A DNA stretch of 64,000 nucleotides from Costus lasius. Its lineage: Eukaryota; Streptophyta; Magnoliopsida; Zingiberales; Costaceae. The position numbers were made by a program, and so were the translations under genes. The notes under the pieces are model-generated. The model was not told where the DNA came from. It saw nothing but the letters and a program-made list of their open reading frames with translations, and searched no databases. The DNA lies in assembly GCA_027563935.2 (NCBI GenBank), contig JANVAS020000231.1, positions 13,286,001-13,350,000 on the forward strand, read 5' to 3'. The first letter of the stretch is position 1. The number at the start of each line of letters is the position of its first letter. Of the stretch, positions 45,750 to 57,387 are shown in pieces.

Positions 45750-46190
45750 ATGTCCAGGGCAACCTCAAAGTCTCTCCAACAGAACAGTCGTGCGTCCATC
45801 GAGAGATGGCCCTGCTTTCCCCTTTTTCCCTCAGTGATGTTTCTGCTTCTCCTGTCAAATGCCGTGCTCATCCACTGCGACATATGCAAGCCAAGCAGTT
45901 ACCTCGTCAGCACCGCAGGCAAGTGCAATCAAGAAAACGGCGCCGAGTGCTGCCAGAACGGCATGCAGTATCCCCAATATCGGTGCTCGCCGCCGATCAC
46001 TGGTGCCACCTGGGCGCGCATGCACATCAACGATTTCGCCCCCGGTGGTGACGGCGGCGCCGCATCGGAGTGCGACGGCCAGTACCATTCGAACGACGAG
46101 ATGATCGTGGCCCTGTCTACTGGCTGGTTCGACGACCCTGGCTCCGGTTATGGGAACACACTTCGTCAAGGACCCTGGCTCCAAGTGTGA
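45750..46190 (+). pseudogene. Kiwellin/ripening-related secreted protein, C-terminally truncated
   Basis: Kiwellins are small, Cys-rich secreted proteins of the RlpA-like barrel fold, linked to ripening and, in some grasses, to defence against fungal effectors. From the ATG at 45750 the frame gives 146 residues with a hydrophobic signal segment (MFLLLLSNAVLIHC from residue 30; an alternative start is 45837). It then gives ICKPSSYLVSTAGKCNQENG, YRCSPPITGA and HINDFAPGGDGGAASECDGQ followed by VALSTGWF, the most conserved part of the family. After GWF the family normally continues for 60-70 residues with more Cys. Here the frame turns to DDPGSGYGNTLRQGPWLQV and stops. A 12-base direct repeat GACCCTGGCTCC (46134-46145 and 46171-46182) lies exactly at this loss of homology. 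A truncated secreted peptide cannot be excluded. Confidence 0.8.
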
Positions 46191-47311
46191 ACTGTAGTGG
46201 CGGCGATGATTTCTTGCTCGGATCTAATTGTTGAAAAGTAAACCTATCCTACGTTCAAACGTTGTGCACATGCATTTAGACTAATTTTAGATTAAGTTAT
46301 TTGAGTCCTGATTAATTAATTAAGAAGAGTCTTTTTAATTGAATTTATGTAACTCACTATTATTATACCCGGTGAATAAATTAGTGTTATATATTTTTTC
46401 TCTATAATTTTGTTTGTGTGATGGGTCACTTAATGTTACTAGATGAGTATTGGTTAAATTTGAGTCAGTGGTTAAATTTAGATGAGTTTTCTTAGTTGAA
46501 ATACTACTAAATTTAATATATTTTTTATTTTTTCTCTTAGTTTTTTTTTTTTAAAAAAGATATTATTTATTAGAAGTTCACACATCTCCCGGAACGAGAG
46601 TAGAAAAGTAAGACTGAAACTTAACTCTCGTTCGAATTGAAATAACGGCAATCACAAAAATTTATAGGGGACATACACCCCTTCATCGCCCCTCGAGGAG
46701 TCACAATATCCTCAAGGCATCTCTCGCTCAACTTGCCAATGCGACATTTAACACGGCCTCCTGTTGTCGGTGAGACAATTTCCAACAAACAACTCCGTCA
46801 ACTCCCTTCCTCGTCATCTATTCAAACCAATTCCGATGAACGCCTTACTCGTTACCAATTGAAATAATTAAAGTTTTTTTAAACAAGTTTTTTAATTTAT
46901 AAAGTCATGTGAAATAGTGATACATTTGTAAAGTCATGATTTTGTAAGCTGTCAAAGGCAATCTAATTTTAATTGTAATTTTTACACATATTACTCAACC
47001 CGTCTAATATTATATACATTTTTTGAGGTTGCACACCTCATGTCTATGAGATTATCGACAATTAGTCATATCTAAGACTTTAACAAAAGGTACGCAAATC
47101 ACAATAGCGTTTATTGAAGCAAAAGACAAAAACAAGGAGGAAAAATATTAAAGTGGAAACAATAAGTCTCCTACGACATTCATCAAGTAAAAAAAAATAA
47201 GTGAATATATATTACATGGTAATACTTATCTATCCCTAATAGGTGTTTGCTAAAATTAAAAATCATGCTCAAAGTGGTGGAGCACGTCTCCACATTGTCA
47301 CATCTATCATA
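46191..47311. other. AT-rich intergenic DNA
   Basis: No gene or recognised repeat. It contains long A/T runs near 46540 and unmatched sequence up to the truncated 3' end of copia element 3. Its 3' LTR should lie here on the minus strand but cannot be set because the 5' LTR is not in the window. Confidence 0.4.
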
Positions 47312-47998
47312 TTAAAGTTTACTTTTAACATCTTCCTTTAAACTTAAATTATAGCTAATCCAAACTTTAGCTCTAAGTCTTACAAAATCTTCAAACTTGA
47401 GCGACTTTGAAAGTATGTCTGTAATTTGATCTCGTGACTTCACATATTTTAGCTCTCCTTTCTTCTTGTTGATGCATTCTCTTATAAAATGAAACCTTGT
47501 ATAGATGTGTTTTCTTCTATCATGAAATATATGATCTTTATCTAATGCAATAGCTAAAGTGTTATCCTCAAAAACTTCAGCAGCTTCATCTTTTGATATG
47601 TGCATCATCTTCAGCAAATTCCTTAGTCATATAGCATGACAAACACAAGTAGTAATAGCTACATGCTCTACTTCACGCATTGAGAGTGTTACAATGACTT
47701 GCTTATTTTAACTCTAAGTGAATGTTGTATCTCTAAAGCTAAATAAATATCTTATAGTACTCTTTTGATCAATAATATCTCCTCCCCAATCACTATAACT
47801 ATAGGCAATAAGCTTAGAATTCAAAAGAGGTGAGTAAAATAAGCCAAAACTAGAGTATCATTAACATAACATAAAATCAATTTGTTAGCTTTTAGATGAG
47901 TCAAAGTTGGTGATTCTATAAAACGACTCAAGATTCCAACTTTATAAAGTATATCAAGTCTTTTAATTTTTTAAATACCTCAAAATTTTGACAAGCCT
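47312..47998 (-). pseudogene. RNase H of Tork-like copia element 3
   Basis: The frame at 47312-47617 has VFEDNTLAIALDKDHIFHDR, KHIYTRFHFIRECI, VKSRDQITDILSKSL. Upstream, near 47700, the conserved TFTWSQNK region carries two stops, at the Trp and Gln codons. The YSDWGGD motif near 47785 is intact. Confidence 0.8.
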
Positions 47999-49039
47999 TC
48001 AGTATATTATTGGATCAACTTTTTCAGCACCATCAAATCTTGACAACTTTACTCCATGGTCTACAGGTGTATTAACAGATTGATAATGCTTCATATTGAA
48101 TTCTTCTAAGACCTTCATTGTATAATTCTTCTGACACATGAAGATACCTTCATCAGATTGATTTACTTCTATGTCGAGATAGTAAGACATTTGTCTAATG
48201 TCTGTCATTTTTAATTCTACCTCCATTTCCTTCTTAAACTCATTAAACATTAATGTATTGTTACTTGTAAATATCAAATCATCAATATATAAGCAAACTA
48301 TTAATGTATCACCATTCTCTTTTATCTTTCTATAAAGGACATATTCATGCGGGCTCTTTATGAATTTCTTCATCTTGAAGTACTCATCGATTTGAGAATA
48401 CCATGCCTTCGATGTTTGCTTCAATCCATATAAAGCCATCTTCAACTTAAGGACTCTATCTTCTTTTCTTGCAACAATATAGTTGAGAGGTTGCTCAATG
48501 TACACTTTTTCTTCTAGATAACCATTTAGAAAAGCAGATTTAACGTCCATCTAGCATATTTTCTAGTTGTGTTGTGTTGCCAATGCCACAATTAACCTGA
48601 CTATTTCAATTCTTCCAATAGGTGCAAATACTTCATTATGGTCAATCCCATATTGTTGGCTGAAACCTTTAGTTACAAGTTGAGCTTTAAATTTTTTAAA
48701 CTTCTCCTCTTTCATTTTTCTTGACTATGTACACCCACTTGACACCAATGACTTTTTTTTGTATTTTTGAAGATCCACCAGGTCCCATATATCATTCTTG
48801 TATATAGATTTGATCTCAGCATCCATAGTATCTCTCCACCATTCATCTTGCTTGGCATCTTCAAAATCTACTGGTTACGAACCTATAAAAAGAAAATACA
48901 AAGAAATGTTTCTGATTTCAGTTTCTACATAAATATTTGTAAGTCTTCTCATCTTCGAAGGCCTTGTGGATGAACTTGAAAGACTAAACTCAAATTGTGT
49001 AGGCGTTATAGATAAACTTACAGGACTATAATCATTACG
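47999..49039 (-). pseudogene. Reverse transcriptase of Tork-like copia element 3
   Basis: The frame 47999-48550 holds MDVKSAFLNGYLEEKVYIEQ, ALYGLKQTSKAWYSQID, CLYIDDLIFTSNN (YIDD catalytic box) and MSYYLDIEVNQSDEGIFMCQ. A TAG precedes the Asp of MDVKSAF. The N-terminal RT part and the linker continue to 49039 in several frames and are cut there by the first solo LTR. The rest of pol resumes at 52280. Confidence 0.85.
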
Positions 49040-49044
49040 TTCAT

Positions 49045-50999
49045 TGATGACACCAAAATTTATAGTAAATTTTATGCCATTTCATAGATCTTTTTATGTC
49101 ATATTCATACTACTTTGCTTATTTTTATGCCTTTTTTTATCAAATACTACGGAATCTATATTCTTTTTGGTTTTTGATGATTTTAAGATAAAAGGCACGA
49201 TTTTCAGGCATTTTCAAGCAATTCCATATGCATGAATGAATTCCCACCATCAAGAGAAGATTACACGTCAAATTCCACGAAGAACAGAGCTCAAACCAAA
49301 ATTACGACACTACCGTAATAGAAATTAATGTACCGTGGTTTCACTGCACCTACAGAACAATTCTACGGTACTGCCGTAATTTCCAAGTGCTACAGTATTT
49401 TAGGACGATTTTGAACAGAAAGTTTCAAACAAATTATGGCACTGCCGTAATGGATTTCACGGGCCGTAATCTGGGTTCAATTTCATACAGAAAGTTTGAT
49501 GGATTTTACGGCACTACCGTAACCAAAATTACGGGCCATATTTCAAGTCGATTTTTCACCCAAGAGATTTGATGAAAATACGGCACTGCCGTAATTCATT
49601 TCACGGTACCATAATTCCAAATGATTTCTGTACCAAGAGTTCCAATTGAAATTACGGCACTGCCGTAACCATTTTTACGGCTATAATTGTAACATGAAAA
49701 CGCGATTTTCTTGGACTATTTGAAGCCCGATTCTTGCGCGGATGATTTCAGACGATCCAGACCATCAATTGAAGATCCGTAAGAAGCAAAAGAGGAGGTT
49801 AGACAGAGGAGAAGAAAGACAGCCAAAAAGCCCTAATTTTCATCCACTTTCTAGAGAGAAATCGAGTTTTCCACCGCCGCCCTAGGTTTCACCGCCGGGA
49901 AGCGTACAACACATCTCAGGCTGTGAAATTTGAAGGGAAGCTACGCCTAGAGGAGGAGAAGATACTCCAGAAGTTTCAGAGTGAAAGGAAGCTGATCAGA
50001 GGAGAAATCAACAAAAGCACGCCGCCGACCACCGTTCACGAGAAAAATTACGGCTGTAATTTTTATTACAGCTGTGTTGTGTTTAGTTATTTCTTCCTTT
50101 TCTTTGATTTTTGATCTCTCAGAACCATGGATTATTGTAATCTTTCTACCATGCTAGCTTAAACTTCTTTTGGGACATGAGGGAGTAATTTCCTTTGATT
50201 TCTTAATGACTAGATGAATTTTTCATTATCTCGTCATGTATAATTTTAGTATGATAATTCTGCTTCTGTGATGATTGCTCTTTAATTCTCCATAGATTCA
50301 TATTATCAAGCATGTTTTAGAGTTTTCGTAATAAGGACTGAAAGGTGATTTGCTTCAGAACTTGGACCCCTAAAATTGAATGTTAGGAACTCACCATAAG
50401 AAATTAGGTTTTTTATTATTTCTTAATTTTAGAAGTTTAATGCCATGATTGATAATCTGATCTAGGATTGAGTTAATGAAACAAAAATGACGATATTGCA
50501 AGAAATTGAATATTAGATTGTTGGAGAACCTTAAGCAAAACCTGTGTTGAGATTCGGATGCACGAAAGTGATCCTTGAGTTTCCACTTGAGATTATTAAC
50601 TTAGAATTCGGATGCATGAAAGTGATCCTTGAGTTCTTTGTTGATGATTCACTTTTATTTAACAATCGAATAGATCCTACACGAAAGTGAGGATTGGTTA
50701 TTGTAAATTGTCTGCACGAAAGTGAGATGATTTTCTTATTAAGTGAATTATATCTTTATCATAATAAAATTAGACTGACGAACAACATCTTTTCATATCT
50801 AGTCACGAAAATTAAAGTGAATGAAACCCTAGTCCCAGATTCTCTCTCTGATATTTTCATGTAGCCTTCGATAGTTTACTTACATATTTTCGATTGCCTA
50901 GCTAGTAAGAAATTAATTATTCGGTACTTGACAAACGAGGTCTCTGTGGTTCAATATCCTTTTATTACTTCGAGTATCCGTGCACTTGCAGACACAACA
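49045..50999 (+). mobile_element. Solo gypsy LTR 1 with ~72-bp palindrome cassette
   Basis: 1,955 bp from TGATGACACC to ACACAACA, flanked by TTCAT at 49040-49044 and 51000-51004. The scaffold phrase CATCAAGAGAAGATTACACG (49250) leads into six palindrome units near 49304, 49365, 49436, 49508, 49580 and 49654. In the second half the phrase GCACGAAAGTGA (or a variant) occurs four times between 50560 and 50715. The terminal block TTATTACTTCGAGTATCCG-TGCACTTGC is at 50962-50989. With no internal region or second LTR this is the product of LTR-LTR recombination. Confidence 0.93.
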
Positions 51000-51021
51000 T
51001 TCATGTTCTAGTATTTCATAT

Positions 51022-52274
51022 TGATGACACTAAATTTCATAGCATATTTCTTGCTTACTCCATCATCCTCTTGAGTCATATTCATGCTCCTTTGCTTATT
51101 TTATGTCTTTTTTGTCAAATATTTCAAAATCTACACCTTTCTTAGTTTTTGATCAATTTCAAGTAAAAAGGCATCGTTTTGATGGGTTTTTAAGCAAATC
51201 AAACGCATGAACAGATTTTTATCATCAAGAGGAGACTACACATCAAATTTCAAGTCAAACCAAATTTTCAAGAGCGAAAGGAGATTGATCGGAGGAGAAA
51301 TCAACGAAAGAAGGGTCGCTTGCACTGTTCCTTGCGATTTTAGAGCAAAATTACGGGCTGTAATGAAGTGTAAAGTGTTTTTCCCCTTTTTCTTCGATTT
51401 CTTATCAATCTGAACTATGGTTTATTGTAATTCTTCTTCCATGCTAGCTTAGACATCTTTTGGGACATGTGGGGTGTAATCCCTTTGATTTTTAATGGCT
51501 AGATAATCCTTATTTCGTCATGATATTCTTGTTATGATAATTCTGCTTATGTGACGATTGCCTTTAATTCTCCATAGATTCATATTATCTGTATGTTTTA
51601 GAGTTTTTGCAATATGGACCGAGAGGTGATTTGTTAAAACTTGAAACCCTAAAATTGAATGTTGGGAACTCATCGTAAGAAATTAGGTTTGTTCTTATTT
51701 CTCGATTTTAGAAGTATATTGCCATGTTGACAATCTGAACTTAGGATTGAGTTATTGAAATAAACATGATAATACTGTGAGAGATCAAGTATCAGATCGT
51801 TGGAGAACCATAAGTAGAACCTGTGTTGAGATTCAGATGCATGAAAGTGATCCTTGAGTTTCCACTTGAGATGATTGACTTAGAATTCGGATGCACGAGA
51901 GTGATCCGTGAGTTCTTTGTCAATGATTTACTTATATCTAACATTGAATAAATCTTGCATGAGAGTGAGTATTAGTTCTTTATAAATTGTCTGCGCGAGA
52001 GCGAGATGATTTCTTTATGAAGTAAATTATATCTTTATCATAATAAGATTAGATTGACGAACATCTATTCATATCTAGTAATAAAAATTAAGGCGGATGA
52101 AACCCTAGTCCCAGTTTCTCTCTCAGATATTTAGTTACTTTCCGACAGTTTGCTTGCATATTTTCGATTGCTTAGCTAGTGAGAAAACATCTATTGGGTA
52201 CTTAACACTTAGGTCTCTGTGGTTCGATATCTTTTTATTACTTCGAAGTATCCATGCACTTGCGGACTACAACA
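51022..52274 (+). mobile_element. Solo gypsy LTR 2, same family, without the palindrome cassette
   Basis: 1,253 bp from TGATGACACT to ACAACA, flanked by CATAT at 51017-51021 and 52275-52279. It aligns with solo LTR 1 along both ends (ATCAAGAGGAGACTACACAT at 51224, GAAACCCTAGTCCCAG near 52097, terminal TTATTACTTCG block at 52236). It passes from the scaffold straight into the downstream part, lacking the palindrome array. The four GCACGAAAGTGA-like copies are present (51830-52010). Confidence 0.92.
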
Positions 52275-52279
52275 CATAT

Positions 52280-53190
52280 GGGGCAAAAATCTGCTCAAAC
52301 ACATCACTTTGGTCAGAGTTTTCAGGAAATAAAGATACAAAATTATAATCATTTTCCTGAATTTCCCATTTTCAGCATGCTTCTTTATCAACTTTCACAT
52401 CCCTACTGATCATAATTTTTATATTTTCTGGATTGAATAATCTATAGCCTTTGGATTTCAAATCATACTCAATAAAAATAAATTTTTGTCTTTTATCTTC
52501 CAACTTATGCTTGAGCTCATTATCAATATGTGAATAAGCAACACAGCCAAAAACTCTTAATTGATGGAGAGAAGGTTTTCTACCAGTTCATACCTCTTAA
52601 GGTGTAACCTTTTGTAAGCTTCTTATAGGACATCTATTGCAAAGATAAACTGAGTAAGCTACAACTTCTACCAAAAACTCCTTTGATATATTCTTGCTCT
52701 TTAATATATTTCATGTTATGTCCAATATAGTTTTGTTCTTTCTCTCCATCACACCATTCTGTTGATGTGCCCTAAGAACTATCAAGAATCTTCTTATACC
52801 ATTAGATTCATAAATATTATTAAAAAATTTTAGGGTAAATTCTCCTCCTCGATCAAAGCTAAGAGCCTTAATAGAGAAATCACTTTCTTTTTCAACCAAT
52901 GCCTTGAATTTCAAAAATAAATCTAGAACTTCTAACTTTTCTTTAAAAAAGTAAACCCAGATTTTTTTTGCTAAAGTCATCAATAAATGGTAAGAAATAC
53001 CTATTCTTACCGAGTGAAACTAGATCAATTGGATCACAAATGTCTGCATGTACTAGTTAAAGTGGTTGTGTTGCCCTTGAGAGTTATTCCTTTGGAAAAC
53101 TATTTCTGAATGTTTTCCATAAATGCAACCTTCACATATTTAATCTGGACAGTCAATATGTGAGAGTCCATAGACCATCTTCTCCTTAGA
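52280..53190 (-). pseudogene. Integrase of Tork-like copia element 3
   Basis: The frame at 52711-52983 shows KIWVYFFKEKLEVLDLFLKF, SFDRGGEFTLKFFNNI and RRFLIVLRAHQQNGVMERKN, the usual run from the second Asp to the catalytic Glu of copia integrase. Pieces toward 52300 (for example VFGCVAYSHIDNEL near 52540 in another frame) give the integrase C-terminal region. Stops separate the parts. Confidence 0.85.
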
Positions 53191-54169
53191 CAATTATTTC
53201 AAGCTATTAAAATTTAGGTGTCTTATTCTATAATGCCACAACCTTGAGGAATCAGATAAGCAAGCTTTCAAGCATCTGGGCATATTAGTTTTGAGTACAA
53301 AAGAAAACATTATATTATGTGACATTTTCACATTTTCTAAAAGTTTATTTTCTGAGTTTCTAATTGTCATAGAGTCATCCTTTAAATGAATATCATAATT
53401 TTTCTCTAACAATTGTCCTAAACTTAGAATATTTGCTTTCAATGTAGGTACATAGTAAACTTGATTGATAAATTGATGCGAACCATTCTTATAAATGATC
53501 AAAATGTTTCCAATCCCAGTGACATCTACTTTTCTTCCGTCACCAAAAGAAATACTCCTTTTAAAAGATTCATTTAAAGTAACAAACAAATCTTTTTTTC
53601 CAGTCATGTGGTTGCTAGTAGTTGTATATGGAAACCAAGCCTCTTGTTCTTTCTTCTCTTCATTGCAAGTTAGCAAGAAGGTTGATTCTTCTTGTTCCTT
53701 CTCAACTTTTGTACAGAAAGAATTTTTTGTCCTTCTATTTGCATGTCTACATTCTATGGCATAATGTTCATATTTTTGACAATTGTAACATTGTACTTAT
53801 GCTCTAGTTCCTCTTTTATTGTGCCAATTTTCTCTACCACGTCTTGAACCATATTGTAATTTTGCATTATTATTTCAGGTAGATTTACCTTTCATGTCTA
53901 TTGAATTGGTGAAGCTTCTGACCATGTTTGATGAGTTGGTGAATTTTCTATTTGATCTTCCCCATCCTCTTTCATAAGATTGGCCAAGACCACTTATCTA
54001 TCTTCAGCCTCTTCTTCCTCTTCCAAACTGAGATTTCTTTCATTTTTTTATATGGACAACCTAGATAAAAGAACTTCCTCTTGATGTTCCTCATTCATCC
54101 TTTCTTCATAGGCTTGTAAAGAACCAATAAGCTGATTTGCTGTCATTATGTCTAAATCCTTGGCCTCTT
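53191..54169 (-). pseudogene. Gag C-terminus, protease and integrase start of copia element 3
   Basis: The frame at 53194-53676 gives KKEQEAWFPYTTTSNHMTGK (protease-like region, with YTTTSNH where D-S/T-G is expected), SFGDGRKVDVTGIGNI and SSRLWHYRIRHLNFNSLK (GAG-pre-integrase). The knuckle CYNCQKYEHYAIEC is complete near 53750-53791. Gag continues to about 54165 (AKDLDIMTANQLIGSLQAYE) and is cut at 54170 by another LTR, so the N-terminus is outside the readable part. Confidence 0.8.
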
Positions 54170-54540
54170 TGATAACGATCCACAAGTGCACGGATTTATC
54201 GAAGTAATAAAAAGATTATCGTTCCCAATGAGGATCAGGTGGTCAAGTACTAATTACACGGTCGATCTATATCTAGACGAATCAAATTTGAGGTTTTTGT
54301 TTTGTTTGAAAACTTATAAATACAAGAAAACAAAAAGGTAGTTTTTTGGGTTTAAATCAATATGCAAAAGATTGGGACTCGGGGTTTCACCACACTGACA
54401 ATTATGAATTATAGCAAATAAATTCTTTGAACAGAAGATTATAATGTTGAAAGGGGTTTTTCCTATGGTACAGATTACCTCCTCTCGAAGTGTAATCCGG
54501 TATCTAACTATGTTAACTCCATACTCTCGTGACAGTTAAC
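54170..54540 (-). mobile_element. 3' end of a gypsy LTR inserted in copia element 3
   Basis: Read on the minus strand it ends TTATTACTTCGATAAATCCG-TGCACTTGTGGATCGTTATCA, the family's terminal block. Further in it has GAGTCCCAATCTT and GTACTTGACCACC phrases shared with solo LTR 1. At 54541 it is interrupted by the start of another LTR (TGATAGGG in plus orientation), so the remaining part lies elsewhere. Confidence 0.75.
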
Positions 54541-55969
54541 TGATAGGGCCTTTCGGCTGCTACCGCAAGTGCACGGTCTATCGCGTAATAAATAAGATCG
54601 AACCCACAGGGATTAGGGTCAAGTTAACAAATCAGTCAATCGAAAGCTAGGTTAATGATTAATGGGAGAATAGCTAATGTCCTAGAGCAAGTAATTAAAC
54701 TGAGGCGAATTAAGAGCAGGCAGCACAGAGAGTAAAACAAAGCAAACGGGGTTTTAAGATTATGAGAGAGGATCGGGGTTTTAGGTTTCACCACACTGAA
54801 GCATGTAGAGATATTAAAACTTGATATTCTAATTAAGTTTTATCTAAGTTCTCAAGGTAATCCTTCCTAGGGTACAGACGCGCTCTCTCTCAAGACACGG
54901 TCCGGTATCCGTCTTAACCCAAGTCTCCTACTCTCGTGGCTTACTAAGGTTAAGGTGAATCCAATGGGATCTATGAAGGATTAGTGTTCCACGGGTGATT
55001 TCGAGTGCTCTCGCAACACGAAATCACCAGTCCAGTCTAGGGGTTCCGAGTGTCAAGGTTCACCTCTTAGTCCTTCCCTCGACATCTAAAGCATGCATGC
55101 ATATGGCCAGTATGTAAACAAGAATTAAAACATCCTAAACATGAATAAGAACAAAGACAAGTAAAGAAATATATAGATCAAACTTTAATATTCAACATTC
55201 ATACAGTGGGAAACGCCCAAACCCCGAAAAGTAGAGTTATGCTATAGGATTCATCGTGTAATACATCAAATCTCTCATGAAAGTTAAATCAAACCAAAGG
55301 GAAGGGTAGATCGTCTATGGAAGAAGGCTCAGCGTTATCTTCCATGTCGGAACGAAGAGAAGAACTCGTCGGAACAGTGTTGTCGCCCAAAAAATTGCCC
55401 CAAACCCTAAGGTCTCACCGTTCGCACTCGTTCTCCCCCATTGCTTGACCAAATCCGATTATTTTAGTCCCAAAACGTCCGTGTCTTAGTTGGAAGGTCC
55501 TCCCAAAATTTCGTCCAATTCCGAAACCAGAATAGAAAGTTACGGGCAAAATACCGAGCGCCTATCAAGCTGTACGCGTTACGATACACGGCCGTGCATG
55601 GATGCATGGCCATGCCCGTGCATGGATGCATGGCCATGTCTGTGTACGGCTCGGTTAAGTAAATTCTGATGACTTATGATGCACGACCACTGGATGCACA
55701 CCCATGACCGTGCACTTTGTAGAGGACTCCGATTGAGCTGAAATTTGGCGTGTAGCTCCATCTCATCACGGGAAATCGTCTCATACCTTCAGATTCTCTA
55801 AATTTCATTGATTTTGAGGTCAAATACCTGTATTTCATTAAAATAGAGGAAAAGTGAAGGTTCAGAAAGATATGAAGCATTTGAGTAAATAAATGAGATG
55901 AAACATGCATTATGCTCTAAAATAAGAATGAAATTGAGTTACGAAATATCATATTTTTACATGTCATCA
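54541..55969 (-). mobile_element. 3' LTR of Athila-like element A
   Basis: 1,429 bp; read on the minus strand it starts TGATGACATG at 55969 and ends AAAGGCCCTATCA at 54541. It has the terminal block (TTATTACGCGATAGACCG-TGCACTTGC) and the scaffold phrase AGCTACACGCCAAATTTCAG near 55745. Between 55585 and 55715 it carries the cassette CACGGCCGTGCATGGATGC and ATGGCCATGCCCGTGCA, the same motif as in the internal part of this element at 58680-59005. Internal sequence follows at 55970. Confidence 0.8.
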
Positions 55970-57387
55970 AATACATCGGACTTAAAGTTTTGCTTGTCCT
56001 CAAGCAATTGAATTGTCTAGAATACAATGATGACATGGAATAGGGAATCTCATGCAGGTTAAGTAGGTCTAGCATGGTTATAGGTTAAGCACAACAATTC
56101 TTCAGGTTATAATGCAGTATCGAAAGCAAATTAAATCAATTATCATGAATACAATCTATAGAACATGCAAAGTTACAAACCAAAAACCTCTACAGTGCAT
56201 CTCACAGCAATGAAATAATTGATCCAACATTCAAAAAGTATAACATTGTGAACTAAAGTCATGGGGGAATAGCATCAGTGAATCTCATGCAGGTTAAGTA
56301 GGTCTAGCATGGTTATAGGTTAAGCACAACAATTCTTCAGGTTATAATGTAGTATCGAAAGCAAATTAAACCAATTATCATAAATACAATCGATAGAACA
56401 TGCAAAGTTACAAACCAAAAACCTCTAGAGTGCATCTCACAGCAATGAAATAATTGATCCAACATTCAAAAATTATAACATTGTGAACTAAAGTCATGGT
56501 GGAATAGCATCAGTACCACATAGTCCCTATGTGGTGCCTTTTTTTTTAAGAACAGTGCCAAGTGCCAAGCTTTGCTTTGGTACCACTTCGGTACCACTGT
56601 CATTATTGAAAATCATGGGGTAGTGCCGAGTGTGATGAACAAGGAACTTAGGTACCACTAACCCCCTTTTTTTATTTTTTTTATTTGGATGCTATGAATA
56701 GTGCCAAGTGGAAGTACAAAGTGCAATATACAAGAACACTTCGGTACCACTATTATTATTTCTAACCCTGATGACAAGGTGCACAAATGAAGTAAAAATT
56801 TGAAGTAAGATACAATAACTCATCACACATGAGATGCATATCAAGGATAAGGTAAAATAACAAGCATATTCCTCAAGATCATACGAATAATAAATTGGGT
56901 TAATTACATCATTCAACTATATTAAACCAAAGGGTCATATGTGCTAACCATAACCAGTATAGACCATAGGTAGATAAAAGTCAAGATTCCCATCCCAAGT
57001 AACCAAGTAGTCATAGAACAATGCAACACCATAGGATAAAGCAAATATCATGAATGAAAAGAGTGGGGTTGGGCAAGACACTAAAGATGTTGATACAACT
57101 AATTAACTAAGCATGCAAGAAAAAGAAAGCATATGCAGAAAAAGAAAAGAAAGCACAACTAAAATAAACTACTGGAAAAAATAGAAAGCTGACCAAGTGA
57201 TGGGTGAAAACCAATAATGCTCATCCCCAGCGTCGACGCAGCCTCGCCTGAAGCTCGTGGACAGATTCTAAAATGAAGGACTGTGTTCGTCCTTGGCGCT
57301 CCACTTCTGTCTCAAGTTGGCGGATCCGGTCTATTCCTTCGTCGATGGACAGGTGAGTCTCTTGCTGGGCGTCGCGGACGAAGCGGA
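55970..57387 (-). other. 3' spacer of element A with GGTACC modules and a 240-bp duplication
   Basis: No coding frame. The phrase TTGCTTGTCCTCAAGC at 55990 lies next to the LTR, as in the other Athila-like units. A ~240-bp block (from ATCTCATGCAGGTTAAGTAG) is duplicated in tandem at about 56047 and 56282. Modules with CTTCGGTACCACT and AGTGCCAAG lie between 56520 and 56760. From 57200 to 57387 the sequence continues the acidic and coiled-coil tail of the env-like frame after a stop. Confidence 0.65.
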
